Assembly: GCA_021044545.1 (NCBI GenBank)
Contig: CP087990.1
Span: 806,001 to 870,000, forward strand
Direction: 5' to 3'
DNA length: 64,000 nucleotides
Source of the DNA: Comamonadaceae bacterium M7527
GTDB lineage: Bacteria; Pseudomonadota; Gammaproteobacteria; Burkholderiales; Burkholderiaceae_C
Shown here one piece after another: positions 27,393-35,655 of this stretch (position 1 is the stretch's first letter; each line of letters begins with the position of its first letter). The notes beneath the pieces were generated by a model. The model was not told where the DNA came from. It saw only the letters and a program-made list of their open reading frames with translations, and made no database searches. Position numbers and translations under genes: made by a program.

Positions 27393-29684
27393 CTAGCCTC
27401 TGCGCGCTTTTTTGCTGGGTGCTTTGCTGGGTACGGGCTTGCTGCCTTTGCTGGCACGTTTGCCTCGCACCGCTTTGGCTGACTTGCTGGGCTGTGTGAC
27501 CTTGCCTGCGCCGGGCTTGGCCACACCAGAGGCGCTCGCGCTTGGGGCTGCGGCGGTATCGACCCGGCTGCTTGCGCCTTGCCCATCCCGGCCACCGCGT
27601 GCCCCACGCTTACCCTTTGACCGGCTGTCATCACGCGCACCCGCCTCAAAGCCGCGACCAGGCTCGCCTTCAGGTCTGACCAACCTAAAGTCTATGCGTC
27701 TGCCATCCAAGTCCACGCGACTGACCTGAATGTTCACTACCGTGCCCAAGGCGTAGCGTATGCCCGTGCGTTCACCACGCAACTCTTGGCGCATGTCGTC
27801 AAAGCGAAAGAAGTCACCACCCAGCTCAGTCATGTGCACCAGGCCTTCAACGTACATGGCATCCAGCGTCACAAACAAGCCAAAGCTGGTCACTGCGCTG
27901 ACTTGGCCTGTGAACTCCTCGCCCAAGTGCTCACGCATGTACTTGCACTTAAGCCACGCCTCCACGTCGCGGCTGGCCTCATCGGCGCGGCGTTCGTTGG
28001 CGCTGCAATGCAGGCCCACCATCTCCCACGCCAGGTTTTGGCCTGTCAAGGGCTTTTTGGGCTTGTCCGGTGCTGCACCCGGCGGCTTTTTGCGCGCGGG
28101 CGGTACCTTCATGGTGAGCAAGCTGTCGGGCAGCTGGTATTTCTTCTCGGTCAACACCGCCTTGATCACGCGATGCACCATCAAGTCTGGGTAGCGCCTG
28201 ATTGGGCTAGTGAAGTGGGTGTAGGCCTCAAACGCCAAGCCAAAGTGGCCACTATTGATAGGCGTGTAAATGGCTTGCTGCATTGAGCGCAGCAGCATGG
28301 TGTGAATTTGTTTGGCTTCAGGCCTGTCCTTGGTCGCTTGGGCAATGGCTTGGTAGTCACCGGGCTTGGGGTTGTCACCCAGGGTTTGTGTCACCCCCAT
28401 GGCCTTCAGGTAATTACGCAGTATTTCCAGCTTGTTGGCGGGTGGGCCTTCGTGCACGCGGAAAATACCGGCGTGCTTGCTCTGTGCAATGAACTCTGCC
28501 GCACAGACGTTGGCGGCCAACATGGCCTCCTCAATGACCTTGTGCGCATCATTGCGTGTGCGCGGCACAATGCGCTCAATGCGGCCTGTGTCGTCGGCAA
28601 TAATCTGTGTCTCAACGGTTTCAAAGTCAACCGCTCCACGCTTTTGTCTGGCTTGCAGCAAGCCTCTGTACACATCATGCAGGTTGAGTAAATGCGGCAC
28701 CAAATCGCCGCGCTGCAAGGCTTCGTGGCTGCGCGTGTTTTGCAAAATGGTAGCCACTTCGGTGTAAGTGAATCGTGCATGGCTGAACATCACCGCGGGG
28801 TAAAACTGGTAGGCGTGCACATCACCGCTGGCCGTAATCAGCATGTCACACACCATGCATAAACGCTCAACCTCGGGGTTGAGTGAACACAAGCCGTTAG
28901 ACAATTTTTCGGGCAGCATGGGTATGACGCGGCGCGGGAAATACACACTGGTAGCGCGCTCAAACGCATCCACGTCAATGCCGTTGCCAGGCTGCACGTA
29001 GTGGCTCACATCGGCAATAGCCACCAACAAGCGCCAACCCTTGCCCCGACCAACTTTGGCCGGCTCGCAGTACACCGCATCGTCAAAGTCGCGTGCGTCT
29101 TCACCGTCTATGGTGACCAATGGCACATCGGTTAGATCTACACGGCCTTTTTTGTCAGCCGGGCGCACCTTGTCCGGCAGGCCTTTGGCAAGCTTTAAGC
29201 ACTCATCCGAGAACTCATGCGGAACACTGTACTTGCGCACAGCTATTTCTATTTCCATGCCAGGGTCGTCTATCTCGCCCAGCACTTCCTTGATGCGCCC
29301 AACAGGTTGGCCGTATAGCGCTGGCGGCTCGGTCAGCTCAACCACCACCACCTGCCCTACCTGGGCTGCGCCAATGGCGTTTTTGCTCACCAACACGTCT
29401 TGGCCATAGCGCTTGTCCTCGGGCGCCACCAAATAAATGCCGGCTTCATTGAGCAAACGCCCAATGATGGGGTCTTTGGATCGCTCAATAATTTCAGCAA
29501 CACGGCCCTCAGGCCTGCCGCGCCTGTCTGTGCGGGCAATGCGAACGCGCACCCTGTCTTTGTGCAGCACAGCGCGCATTTCGTTGGCAGGCAGATAGAT
29601 GTCACCCTGCGCGCCATCGCACACCACAAAGCCGTGTCCATCACGGTGGCCGCTGACCACGCCCTCTATTTCGTCGTTGTTCAT
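27393..29684 (-). CDS. rnr: Ribonuclease R
   Basis: Processive 3'-5' exoribonuclease that digests structured RNA. The order is cold-shock domains (VVSGHRDGHGFVVCD), the RNB catalytic domain with the Asp cluster in VTIDGEDARDFDDAVY, an S1 domain (GQVSAVTSFGLFVTLDAMYV) and a Lys/Arg/Ser-rich tail that aids binding to structured RNA. The start MNNDEIEG gives 763 residues; an earlier in-frame Met would place the gene inside the divergent tRNA-Leu gene. Confidence 0.95.
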   Translation of the reverse strand: MNNDEIEGVVSGHRDGHGFVVCDGAQGDIYLPANEMRAVLHKDRVRVRIARTDRRGRPEGRVAEIIERSKDPIIGRLLNEAGIYLVAPEDKRYGQDVLVSKNAIGAAQVGQVVVVELTEPPALYGQPVGRIKEVLGEIDDPGMEIEIAVRKYSVPHEFSDECLKLAKGLPDKVRPADKKGRVDLTDVPLVTIDGEDARDFDDAVYCEPAKVGRGKGWRLLVAIADVSHYVQPGNGIDVDAFERATSVYFPRRVIPMLPEKLSNGLCSLNPEVERLCMVCDMLITASGDVHAYQFYPAVMFSHARFTYTEVATILQNTRSHEALQRGDLVPHLLNLHDVYRGLLQARQKRGAVDFETVETQIIADDTGRIERIVPRTRNDAHKVIEEAMLAANVCAAEFIAQSKHAGIFRVHEGPPANKLEILRNYLKAMGVTQTLGDNPKPGDYQAIAQATKDRPEAKQIHTMLLRSMQQAIYTPINSGHFGLAFEAYTHFTSPIRRYPDLMVHRVIKAVLTEKKYQLPDSLLTMKVPPARKKPPGAAPDKPKKPLTGQNLAWEMVGLHCSANERRADEASRDVEAWLKCKYMREHLGEEFTGQVSAVTSFGLFVTLDAMYVEGLVHMTELGGDFFRFDDMRQELRGERTGIRYALGTVVNIQVSRVDLDGRRIDFRLVRPEGEPGRGFEAGARDDSRSKGKRGARGGRDGQGASSRVDTAAAPSASASGVAKPGAGKVTQPSKSAKAVRGKRASKGSKPVPSKAPSKKARRG

Positions 29685-29728
29685 ATTTTTTGATTTACTG
29701 CGTGATATACTCACGTCTTTCCTGAGAT

Positions 29729-29813
<85 letters not shown>

Positions 29814-29844
29814 AAGTTGGTAAGCGAAAGCTTAACAAACAAAC

Positions 29845-29883
29845 AAAAAAGCCACTGGTTTGAAGCAAACCAGTGGCTTTTTT
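29845..29883 (+). terminator. Terminator after tRNA-Leu
   Basis: A long perfect hairpin: GCCACTGGTTTG and CAAACCAGTGGC around AAG, flanked by A6 and T6. It should work in both directions: for tRNA-Leu on the plus strand and rimO on the minus strand. Confidence 0.9.
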
Positions 29884-30013
29884 CATGGGGTCTTCAGCGC
29901 CGCGGCGCTGCAACCGGTCATTCAACAGGCCAAGCCGCACCCAGGGTGCGCTTGGGCTACATGGTGTGCGTGCTATGGCTGGTGAGTAAACGTTGATCAA
30001 CACAAATGCCAGC

Positions 30014-31414
30014 TTACACCACTTGTGCTGCCAAGTCGTGACCATTGGCCGCCACTATGGTTGCCTTCACCAAATCACCCACTTTGTAGGTTTTGCTGGC
30101 CTTTTCAACGGGGAGCAAGTTGATGACGCCGTCCACTTCAGGTGCTTCAGCATAGCTGCGGCCAACGCCGCCTTTTTTACCAAGGCTCAACGCCTTGTCT
30201 ACCAGCACTTGGACGGTTTGGCCAACGCGCGCTTCCTGGCGCTGGCGTGACACGTCTTCCGCTACCGCCATAAAGCGGGCTTGGCGCTGGGCCCTCACCT
30301 CATCAGGCAATGCACCGTCTAGTTCGTTGGCTTTGGCCCCGGTGACGGGTGAATAAGCAAAACAGCCCGCGCGGTCAATTTTGGCTTCGCGTACAAAGTC
30401 CAGCAAGTGCTCAAACTCCTGCTCGGTCTCGCCGGGGAAGCCTGCAATAAAAGTGCTGCGCACTATCAACTGCGGGCACTGTTCGCGCCACGCTTGAATA
30501 CGCTCCAAATTTCGCTCGCCGCTGGCTGGTCGCTTCATGCGCTTAAGCACATCGGGGTGGCTGTGCTGCAGCGGCACGTCCAAATAAGGCAGGCACAGGC
30601 CTTCGTTCATCAACGGTATGACCTCGTCCACGTGTGGATAGGGGTAGACGTAGTGCAGGCGCACCCAGGCACCAAAAGGCTTGGCAATTTCGCCCAGCTC
30701 GCGCACCAAGTCAAACATGCGCGTTTTCACAGGTTTGCCGTCAAAAAAGCCAGTGCGGTACTTGGTGTCCACGCCATAGGCAGAGGTGTCCTGGCTCACC
30801 ACCAACAACTCTTTAACGCCGCCTTCAAACAGCTTTTTGGCCTCGGTCAGTACATCACCAATGGGGCGGCTCACCAAGTCACCGCGCATGGACGGGATGA
30901 TGCAAAACGTGCAGCGGTGGTTGCAGCCTTCGCTGATTTTGAGGTAAGCGTAATGGCGCGGCGTGAGTTTGATACCCACACCCTCAATCGAGTTAACAGC
31001 CCGCTGCGGTATCAGGTCGGTAAACGGGTCGTGCGGCTTGGGCAAGTGTTTGTGCACCGCGTCCATCACTTCTTGCGTGGCATGCGGGCCTGTCACAGCC
31101 AGCACCGACGGGTGGAGCTGCTGTACCAAGTTGTCGCCGTCATCACTTGTTTTGGCACCCAGGCACCCCGTCACAATGACCTTGCCGTTAGCGGCCAAGG
31201 CCTCGCCAATGGTGTCCAGGCTTTCTTTAACCGCGTCGTCAATAAAGCCACAGGTGTTCACAATCACCAAGTCTGCGCCCTCAAACGTCTTCGCAGTTTG
31301 ATAGCCCTCTGCACTCAATTGCGTGAGTATCAGTTCTGAGTCAGTGAGCGCTTTGGGACAACCCAAACTGGCAAAGCCTACTTTGGGTGATGTGTTGGTT
31401 GGTGCGTCAATCAT
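30014..31414 (-). CDS. rimO: Ribosomal protein S12 methylthiotransferase RimO
   Basis: Radical-SAM enzyme that methylthiolates an Asp of ribosomal protein S12. The 466 residues comprise the UPF0004 domain (VGFASLGCPKALTDSELILT, IVNTCGFIDDAV, VTGCLGAK, with three Cys for one cluster), the radical-SAM motif CNHRCTFCIIPSMRGDLVSR and a C-terminal TRAM domain (VGRSYAEAPEVDGVINL). It lies just downstream of phaR on the same strand. Confidence 0.96.
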   Translation of the reverse strand: MIDAPTNTSPKVGFASLGCPKALTDSELILTQLSAEGYQTAKTFEGADLVIVNTCGFIDDAVKESLDTIGEALAANGKVIVTGCLGAKTSDDGDNLVQQLHPSVLAVTGPHATQEVMDAVHKHLPKPHDPFTDLIPQRAVNSIEGVGIKLTPRHYAYLKISEGCNHRCTFCIIPSMRGDLVSRPIGDVLTEAKKLFEGGVKELLVVSQDTSAYGVDTKYRTGFFDGKPVKTRMFDLVRELGEIAKPFGAWVRLHYVYPYPHVDEVIPLMNEGLCLPYLDVPLQHSHPDVLKRMKRPASGERNLERIQAWREQCPQLIVRSTFIAGFPGETEQEFEHLLDFVREAKIDRAGCFAYSPVTGAKANELDGALPDEVRAQRQARFMAVAEDVSRQRQEARVGQTVQVLVDKALSLGKKGGVGRSYAEAPEVDGVINLLPVEKASKTYKVGDLVKATIVAANGHDLAAQVV

Positions 31415-31434
31415 GTTGCTTTTGGTTGTTTGGT

Positions 31435-32004
31435 TTAGCGCTTAAGGCCCATGGCCGCCCACATTTGCTCGCCCTGCTTTTGCATTTGCTCTTGCATGGT
31501 TTTGAGCGCAGTTTGGGTTTGCTCTGTGTAGTTGGTCATCAAGTCCTGCATGCTGGCGGGTGCGCCGCCGCCCAGCATTTGCTGCCAAGCTTCAGGCGAC
31601 AACGCTTGGGACTGACCCTGCATACGCTGCTGCAAATCGGTGAACATCTGCATATTTTTTTCAAGGTAGCCGCCCACAAAACCCTGCATAGCGTGACCAT
31701 AAAACCGAATGAGGTTGGCCAGCACGGCCTCGGAGAACATGGGCACGCCGCCGCTTTCTTCTTCCAAAATAATTTGCAGCAAAATGCTGCGCGTCAAGTC
31801 TTCGTTGGTTTTGGCGTCGCGCACGGCGAAGACCTCGCCGCTCATCACAAACTCACGCACTTGCGACAAGGTGATGTAGGCCGAGCTTTGGGTGTCGTAC
31901 AAACGGCGGTTGGGGTATTTCTTGATAACCCGTGCGGCTACCTCAGCCTGTGCTGTGGCAGCCCCAGATGTGGCTTTTTTAGTTGTTTTTTTGGCAGCTG
32001 GCAC
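31435..32004 (-). CDS. phaR: Polyhydroxyalkanoate synthesis repressor PhaR
   Basis: DNA- and PHB-granule-binding repressor of phasin and PHA genes. The 189-residue protein has a basic, Ala-rich start and the strongly conserved N-terminal domain VIKKYPNRRLYDTQSSAYIT, LSQVREFVMSGE, LTRSILLQIILEEE, then a Gln/Met-rich helical C-terminus (MQEQMQKQGEQMWAAMG). It is not beside phaCAB, which lies about 23 kb away in this window. Confidence 0.93.
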   Translation of the reverse strand: MPAAKKTTKKATSGAATAQAEVAARVIKKYPNRRLYDTQSSAYITLSQVREFVMSGEVFAVRDAKTNEDLTRSILLQIILEEESGGVPMFSEAVLANLIRFYGHAMQGFVGGYLEKNMQMFTDLQQRMQGQSQALSPEAWQQMLGGGAPASMQDLMTNYTEQTQTALKTMQEQMQKQGEQMWAAMGLKR

Positions 32005-32103
32005 GGTAGACCTTCTAGAAAAGCTTGGGCACTTGCCCCATTGTGGGGTAACCCGCTATTGTAAGAAGTCTGACAGGCCTTGCAATGACCCACCTGCCAA
32101 GGG

Positions 32104-32976
32104 CTATGTGGGGCTAACGAGTGCCAAAGCCTGACCAGCCTTGACGTGCTGCCCGGTTTCAATACCGGGCGCCAGGCTCACAGCATCTGGCAGCAACACG
32201 ATGATGGTGGAGCCGTGCTCAAACCACCCCATTTCCTGGCCTTTTTCAAGCGTTGCCGTACATGGAATGTGGTTGGGGCCCTTGTAACGCAAGTGCAGCA
32301 AGACGTTGGCAAAATGCAGGCGAATACTGGCTACCAGCACCGCCGCTACCGGCACCAAAGCCATATCCAGCCCGCTGTCACGCAACCTGCAATGCACAAC
32401 CGCCCGCTCGTTTTTACAAAACAGTCGCTCAACGCGCTTGAGCGCAATGGGATTCACGTTCCAGGTATCACCGCTGATGTAGTCCACACCCGTTACCTGC
32501 ATAGATGCTGGTGCGTGAAAGCGGTGGTACATCGCCGACGTCAAACGCAAGGTGATATAGCGCCCACCAGCAAAGCGCTGCGCTGTGTCGTCACTACCGA
32601 CAAGGTCGCGCAACTCATATGAAAAGCCCTTGGCCTGCAACACTGTGGTGTCATCAATGCGCCCACACGCGCCCACAATGCCGTCGCTGGGTGAGCACAA
32701 CACATTGGCACGCGCATCTGCAGGCCTTGCGCCGTCAACCAACTCGCGTGTAAAGCATGCGTGCATGCTGCTGAACTGCTGCTGTTTGGATTCACTCAAG
32801 TCAAGCTGGGTAAAACGGCTCCACACCCAAATAAGCAGTCGTGCCAACGCAGGACTTTCGATGTGGCTGAGCCAACCTACGGCACGCGTCGCAGTCATGC
32901 GCGGTATGCGGTTGGTCAATAAAAAATTGAGGTCTTCGTTGAGAAGAAGGCGCGTTCGCCAAGAAGGTGTGGACAT
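32104..32976 (-). CDS. psd: Phosphatidylserine decarboxylase
   Basis: Inner-membrane pyruvoyl enzyme that converts phosphatidylserine to phosphatidylethanolamine. The 290 residues include the internal His region LTSAMYHRFHAPAS, RVERLFCKNERAVV, and the self-cleavage site GST in GWFEHGSTIIVLLP, where the Ser becomes the pyruvoyl group. The ATG start is used; a GTG three codons earlier is possible and neither has a clear ribosome site. A Pho-box-like repeat array oriented towards this gene lies about 55 bases upstream. Confidence 0.93.
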   Translation of the reverse strand: MSTPSWRTRLLLNEDLNFLLTNRIPRMTATRAVGWLSHIESPALARLLIWVWSRFTQLDLSESKQQQFSSMHACFTRELVDGARPADARANVLCSPSDGIVGACGRIDDTTVLQAKGFSYELRDLVGSDDTAQRFAGGRYITLRLTSAMYHRFHAPASMQVTGVDYISGDTWNVNPIALKRVERLFCKNERAVVHCRLRDSGLDMALVPVAAVLVASIRLHFANVLLHLRYKGPNHIPCTATLEKGQEMGWFEHGSTIIVLLPDAVSLAPGIETGQHVKAGQALALVSPT

Positions 32977-33028
32977 GTGGAGCACTACAAAGGAGGCGTT
33001 TCATCAAATTGTCAAACGCTGGGCCTAG

Positions 33029-33061
33029 AGTCTGTGACACATAAATGAAAGGTTTGTGACA
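33029..33061 (-). promoter_or_regulatory. Pho-box-like array A (psd/aminotransferase gap)
   Basis: Three contiguous 11-mers on the minus strand: TGTCACAAACC, TTTCATTTATG, TGTCACAGACT. The first and third share TGTCACA at exactly 22 bp, and the spacing matches PhoB direct repeats. The orientation points to psd. It touches the aminotransferase start codon, so it could also affect that gene. The -10 element is unclear. Confidence 0.55.
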
Positions 33062-34725
33062 TGTCTATCGCACTCGCAACCGGTGCTGCAGTGGTACTCG
33101 CAGCGGCTCCATCCATCAAACAGCGCTTGGAGCTGTCTGCAGCCAAGGCCATGTCGCTAAGCGGCCATGTCAAGATGGCGCGCAAGTTGGGACGCTTGGT
33201 GCCCAGCTATGGCATTGACGGCGATGCGCTTTTTAACGCAGACGGTGCGCCAGCTGCCGTGGCACGCCAGCGCCAGCAAGGCTTTGCGGTATTGGCTGAG
33301 CACTTGCAGGCCAAAGCACCTTTATCAATTGCCGCCACGACCAGGGCGCGCAACACCCTGTCAGACTTGCAGCTCACGGGCCGCAACCGCGTGCCCTTTC
33401 AGTTTCGGCTGTCGGCCATGCAACACCTGAAAACCGGCAGTTTTTGGGCCGGTGTTGACGGCAATGAGCTGATTGACCTCGACGGCAATCGCCTGTTAGA
33501 TGTCACAGGCTCTTACGGCGTCAATGTGCTGGGCAGCGAGTTCTACAAGGTCAACATGGCACAGTCCGCCACCATGGCAGCCCCCTTGGGTGCCACGCTG
33601 GGTGGCTATCAGCCGCAGATACTGGAAACACTGCAGTGGCTGCAAGACATCTCGGGTATGGACGAGGTCTCCTTTCACATGTCTGGCACGGAAGCTGTGA
33701 TGCAGGCGGTGCGCTTGGCGCGTTTTCACACAGGCAAAGCAAAGTTGGTAAGGTTCGCTGGCGCTTACAACGGGTGGTGGGATGACGCGCAGCCTGGACC
33801 CGGCAACCCCACAGCCGTGCACAACACGTACACGCTCAAAGACATGTCACAGCGCACCTTGCAAGTACTGTCCACCCGCCGAGACATTGCCTGCGTGGTC
33901 ATCAATCCGGTGCAGGCACTGCACCCCAACAAGAATGCGCCCGGCGACTCCACGCTCATAGACGGCAGCCGACAGGCGCGCTACGACCGTGCGGCCTATA
34001 CAAAGTGGCTACAAGACCTGCGTGCCGTATGCACACGGCGCGGCATTGTCATGATCATGGACGAGGTGTTTGTTGGCTTTAGGCTGGCGCTGGGTGGTGC
34101 ACAAAGCTACTTCAACGTGCAAGCAGACTTGGTGTGTTACGGCAAGACCTTGGGCGGCGGCTACCCAGTCGGCGTGGTCTGCGGCAAAAAAGCCTATATG
34201 CGGCGCTACAAAGACGACAAGCCTGGGGATATCTGTTTTGCACGCGGCACCTTCAATGCCCACCCTCACGTGATGGCAGCCATGCACCGCTTTTTAAGTC
34301 ACGTGCAACAACCAGAGGTAGCACAAACATACGCTCAACTCGATGCCACCTGGGACAAGCGGTGCGCAGACTTCAACGCCGCCATGCAATCGGCCAAGGT
34401 GCCCATTAAAGCCACCAACATGAGCACCATTTGGACCATTGACTACACCATACCCAGCCGCTACCACTGGCTCATGCAGTACTACCTGCGCGACCAAGGT
34501 TTGGCGTTGAGCTGGATAGGCACTGGCCGGCTCATTTTCAACCTGAGTTTTACAGACCAACAAATGCAGCGCGTTACAGACGCGTTTTTAGCCGCTGGCG
34601 CACGCATGCAACAAGACGGTTGGTGGTGGACACATGCCGACCTAACCCCCAAAGCCATTCGCAAGCGCGTCATGCGAGAGATGCTGCATGCCAAATGGCC
34701 ACGCCTGTTTCAAGCTGTTGTGTAA
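33061..34725 (+). CDS. Class III PLP-dependent aminotransferase, role unknown
   Basis: Fold-type I aminotransferase resembling glutamate-1-semialdehyde aminomutase, 554 residues. An unusual N-terminal extension of about 115 residues precedes the catalytic domain. Recognisable parts are GNELIDLDGNRLLDVTGSYG, FHMSGTEAVMQAVRLARF, the cofactor Asp in IVMIMDEVFVGFRL, and Lys in LVCYGKTLGGGYPVG, expected to form the Schiff base. It is too long for HemL. AAAGG lies 8 bases before the ATG. It stands in a putative phosphate-starvation glycolipid locus, which suggests a lipid-linked amine substrate, but this is inference. A terminator hairpin follows. Confidence 0.8.
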   Translation: MSIALATGAAVVLAAAPSIKQRLELSAAKAMSLSGHVKMARKLGRLVPSYGIDGDALFNADGAPAAVARQRQQGFAVLAEHLQAKAPLSIAATTRARNTLSDLQLTGRNRVPFQFRLSAMQHLKTGSFWAGVDGNELIDLDGNRLLDVTGSYGVNVLGSEFYKVNMAQSATMAAPLGATLGGYQPQILETLQWLQDISGMDEVSFHMSGTEAVMQAVRLARFHTGKAKLVRFAGAYNGWWDDAQPGPGNPTAVHNTYTLKDMSQRTLQVLSTRRDIACVVINPVQALHPNKNAPGDSTLIDGSRQARYDRAAYTKWLQDLRAVCTRRGIVMIMDEVFVGFRLALGGAQSYFNVQADLVCYGKTLGGGYPVGVVCGKKAYMRRYKDDKPGDICFARGTFNAHPHVMAAMHRFLSHVQQPEVAQTYAQLDATWDKRCADFNAAMQSAKVPIKATNMSTIWTIDYTIPSRYHWLMQYYLRDQGLALSWIGTGRLIFNLSFTDQQMQRVTDAFLAAGARMQQDGWWWTHADLTPKAIRKRVMREMLHAKWPRLFQAVV

Positions 34726-34766
34726 CTGCAGACCCAGAGCACTACAAAGGGGTTTCACTGCCCCAC

Positions 34767-34798
34767 AAAAAAGCCGCCGTCATAAAGACGGCGGCTTT
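34767..34798. terminator. Bidirectional terminator
   Basis: AAAGCCGCCGTC/GACGGCGGCTTT with a 5-base loop lies between the convergent aminotransferase and membrane-protein genes, flanked by an A-run on the left. It would serve both strands. Confidence 0.85.
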
Positions 34799-34815
34799 CA
34801 TTTGAAGAGACTGAC

Positions 34816-35427
34816 TTACGCTGGGCGGTGGTGACCAATCGTGGGGTCTATCAACTGGCCTCGCATCAGATAAAACGGGGACTTGTGGTACAGCCCTACA
34901 TCATGGAATGGGTCGGTGAGGATTTTGGCGACCCACACCAAACCGGTTGGCACGTCACGGATAAAGAACAAGTGACACATGCGAAACAACAAGCCGCCTA
35001 CACCTACCACCAACCAGATGCTGCCCAAGTTCAACATCCAAGCCTGCCAGTTTTGCGGTGCATCGAATAAACCGAACAAGCTGGGCGACAAATACAAGGC
35101 AACCGGTGATGCAGCCCAAATCGCCATCAGTATCACTTTGCGGCGCAAGTTGTAACCCACTTTGATATCTTCTTTGTGTTCGTGAGTGGCTTGATTGACT
35201 TCGTCATAGCCCTTGGGCTCAAAGAAAAAATGACCGGCTTGACGTGATGTCATGGACACCAACCACGCCAGCAATGCAGCAACCGCTGGGTTGCTGAACA
35301 GCAACACGTAGGAAGCCAAAAAACTCATGGCGCTAACCAGATGCAACGATTGATTGATGCGGCTGTGGTGGTAATAGCGGTGATCGTCCCATCGCTGCAC
35401 ACGCAAATCGTCGATAAATGTTTTCAT
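34816..35427 (-). CDS. Integral membrane protein, possibly Mpo1/DUF962-like
   Basis: A protein of 203 residues from MKTFIDDLRV, with about four hydrophobic segments (VSAMSFLASYVLLF, AVAALLAWLV, KVILMAIWAASPVALYL, WLVVGVGGLLFRM). His-rich elements HRYYHHSRINQSLH, RQAGHFFFEPKG and ATHEHKED recall DUF962/Mpo1-type iron oxygenases, which act on 2-hydroxy fatty acids; this resemblance is by eye and uncertain. GAGG lies about 11 bases before the start. A Pho-box-like array lies upstream, and the gene is divergent from the GT4 glycosyltransferase. A lipid-related role is inferred from context only. Confidence 0.6.
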   Translation of the reverse strand: MKTFIDDLRVQRWDDHRYYHHSRINQSLHLVSAMSFLASYVLLFSNPAVAALLAWLVSMTSRQAGHFFFEPKGYDEVNQATHEHKEDIKVGYNLRRKVILMAIWAASPVALYLSPSLFGLFDAPQNWQAWMLNLGSIWLVVGVGGLLFRMCHLFFIRDVPTGLVWVAKILTDPFHDVGLYHKSPFYLMRGQLIDPTIGHHRPA

Positions 35428-35561
35428 TTGCTCAATACCTCTTCTGGCTCTGCATAGTCGTTGATACAAGCAAAGCAGCCACCACATGGCTACCTGCTAG
35501 GCCCTGAGCGCGTGCGCCAATGTAGCGCTGGCCACTGCTTCAGTGCCGCCATCTTGTCGCT

Positions 35562-35583
35562 GTTATGTGAAACCTCTGTGACA
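35562..35583 (-). promoter_or_regulatory. Pho-box-like array B
   Basis: Two 11-mers on the minus strand, TGTCACAGAGG and TTTCACATAAC, in direct-repeat phase, upstream of the membrane-protein gene. AAGATG follows as a possible, weak -10. It forms the minus-strand half of a divergent control region shared with array C. Confidence 0.55.
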
Positions 35584-35614
35584 ACGTCGGTTTGTCATAA
35601 ATAATATGCAGCAG

Positions 35615-35636
35615 CTGTCACAAGCTCGTCATGTTG
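35615..35636 (+). promoter_or_regulatory. Pho-box-like array C
   Basis: CTGTCAC-AAGC-TCGTCAT on the plus strand matches the 7-4-7 layout of a PhoB box, about 20 bases before the annotated glycosyltransferase start. That short distance leaves little room for a leader, so the true start may be slightly downstream. Confidence 0.6.
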
Positions 35637-35655
35637 CACTGCAACCATTGCCAAC

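Noticed and set aside
30407..31339. 310-codon frame antisense to rimO
   Set aside because: rimO is unmistakable on the other strand; the antisense product has no recognisable domain or ribosome site.
33061..34725. Annotation as HemL (glutamate-1-semialdehyde aminomutase)
   Set aside because: It is about 120 residues too long, with a distinct N-terminus, and is not near tetrapyrrole genes.
35594..35598. Extra GTCAT upstream of array C
   Set aside because: It lies 23 bp from the next core rather than 22, so it is out of phase with the 11-bp repeats and was not included in the box.
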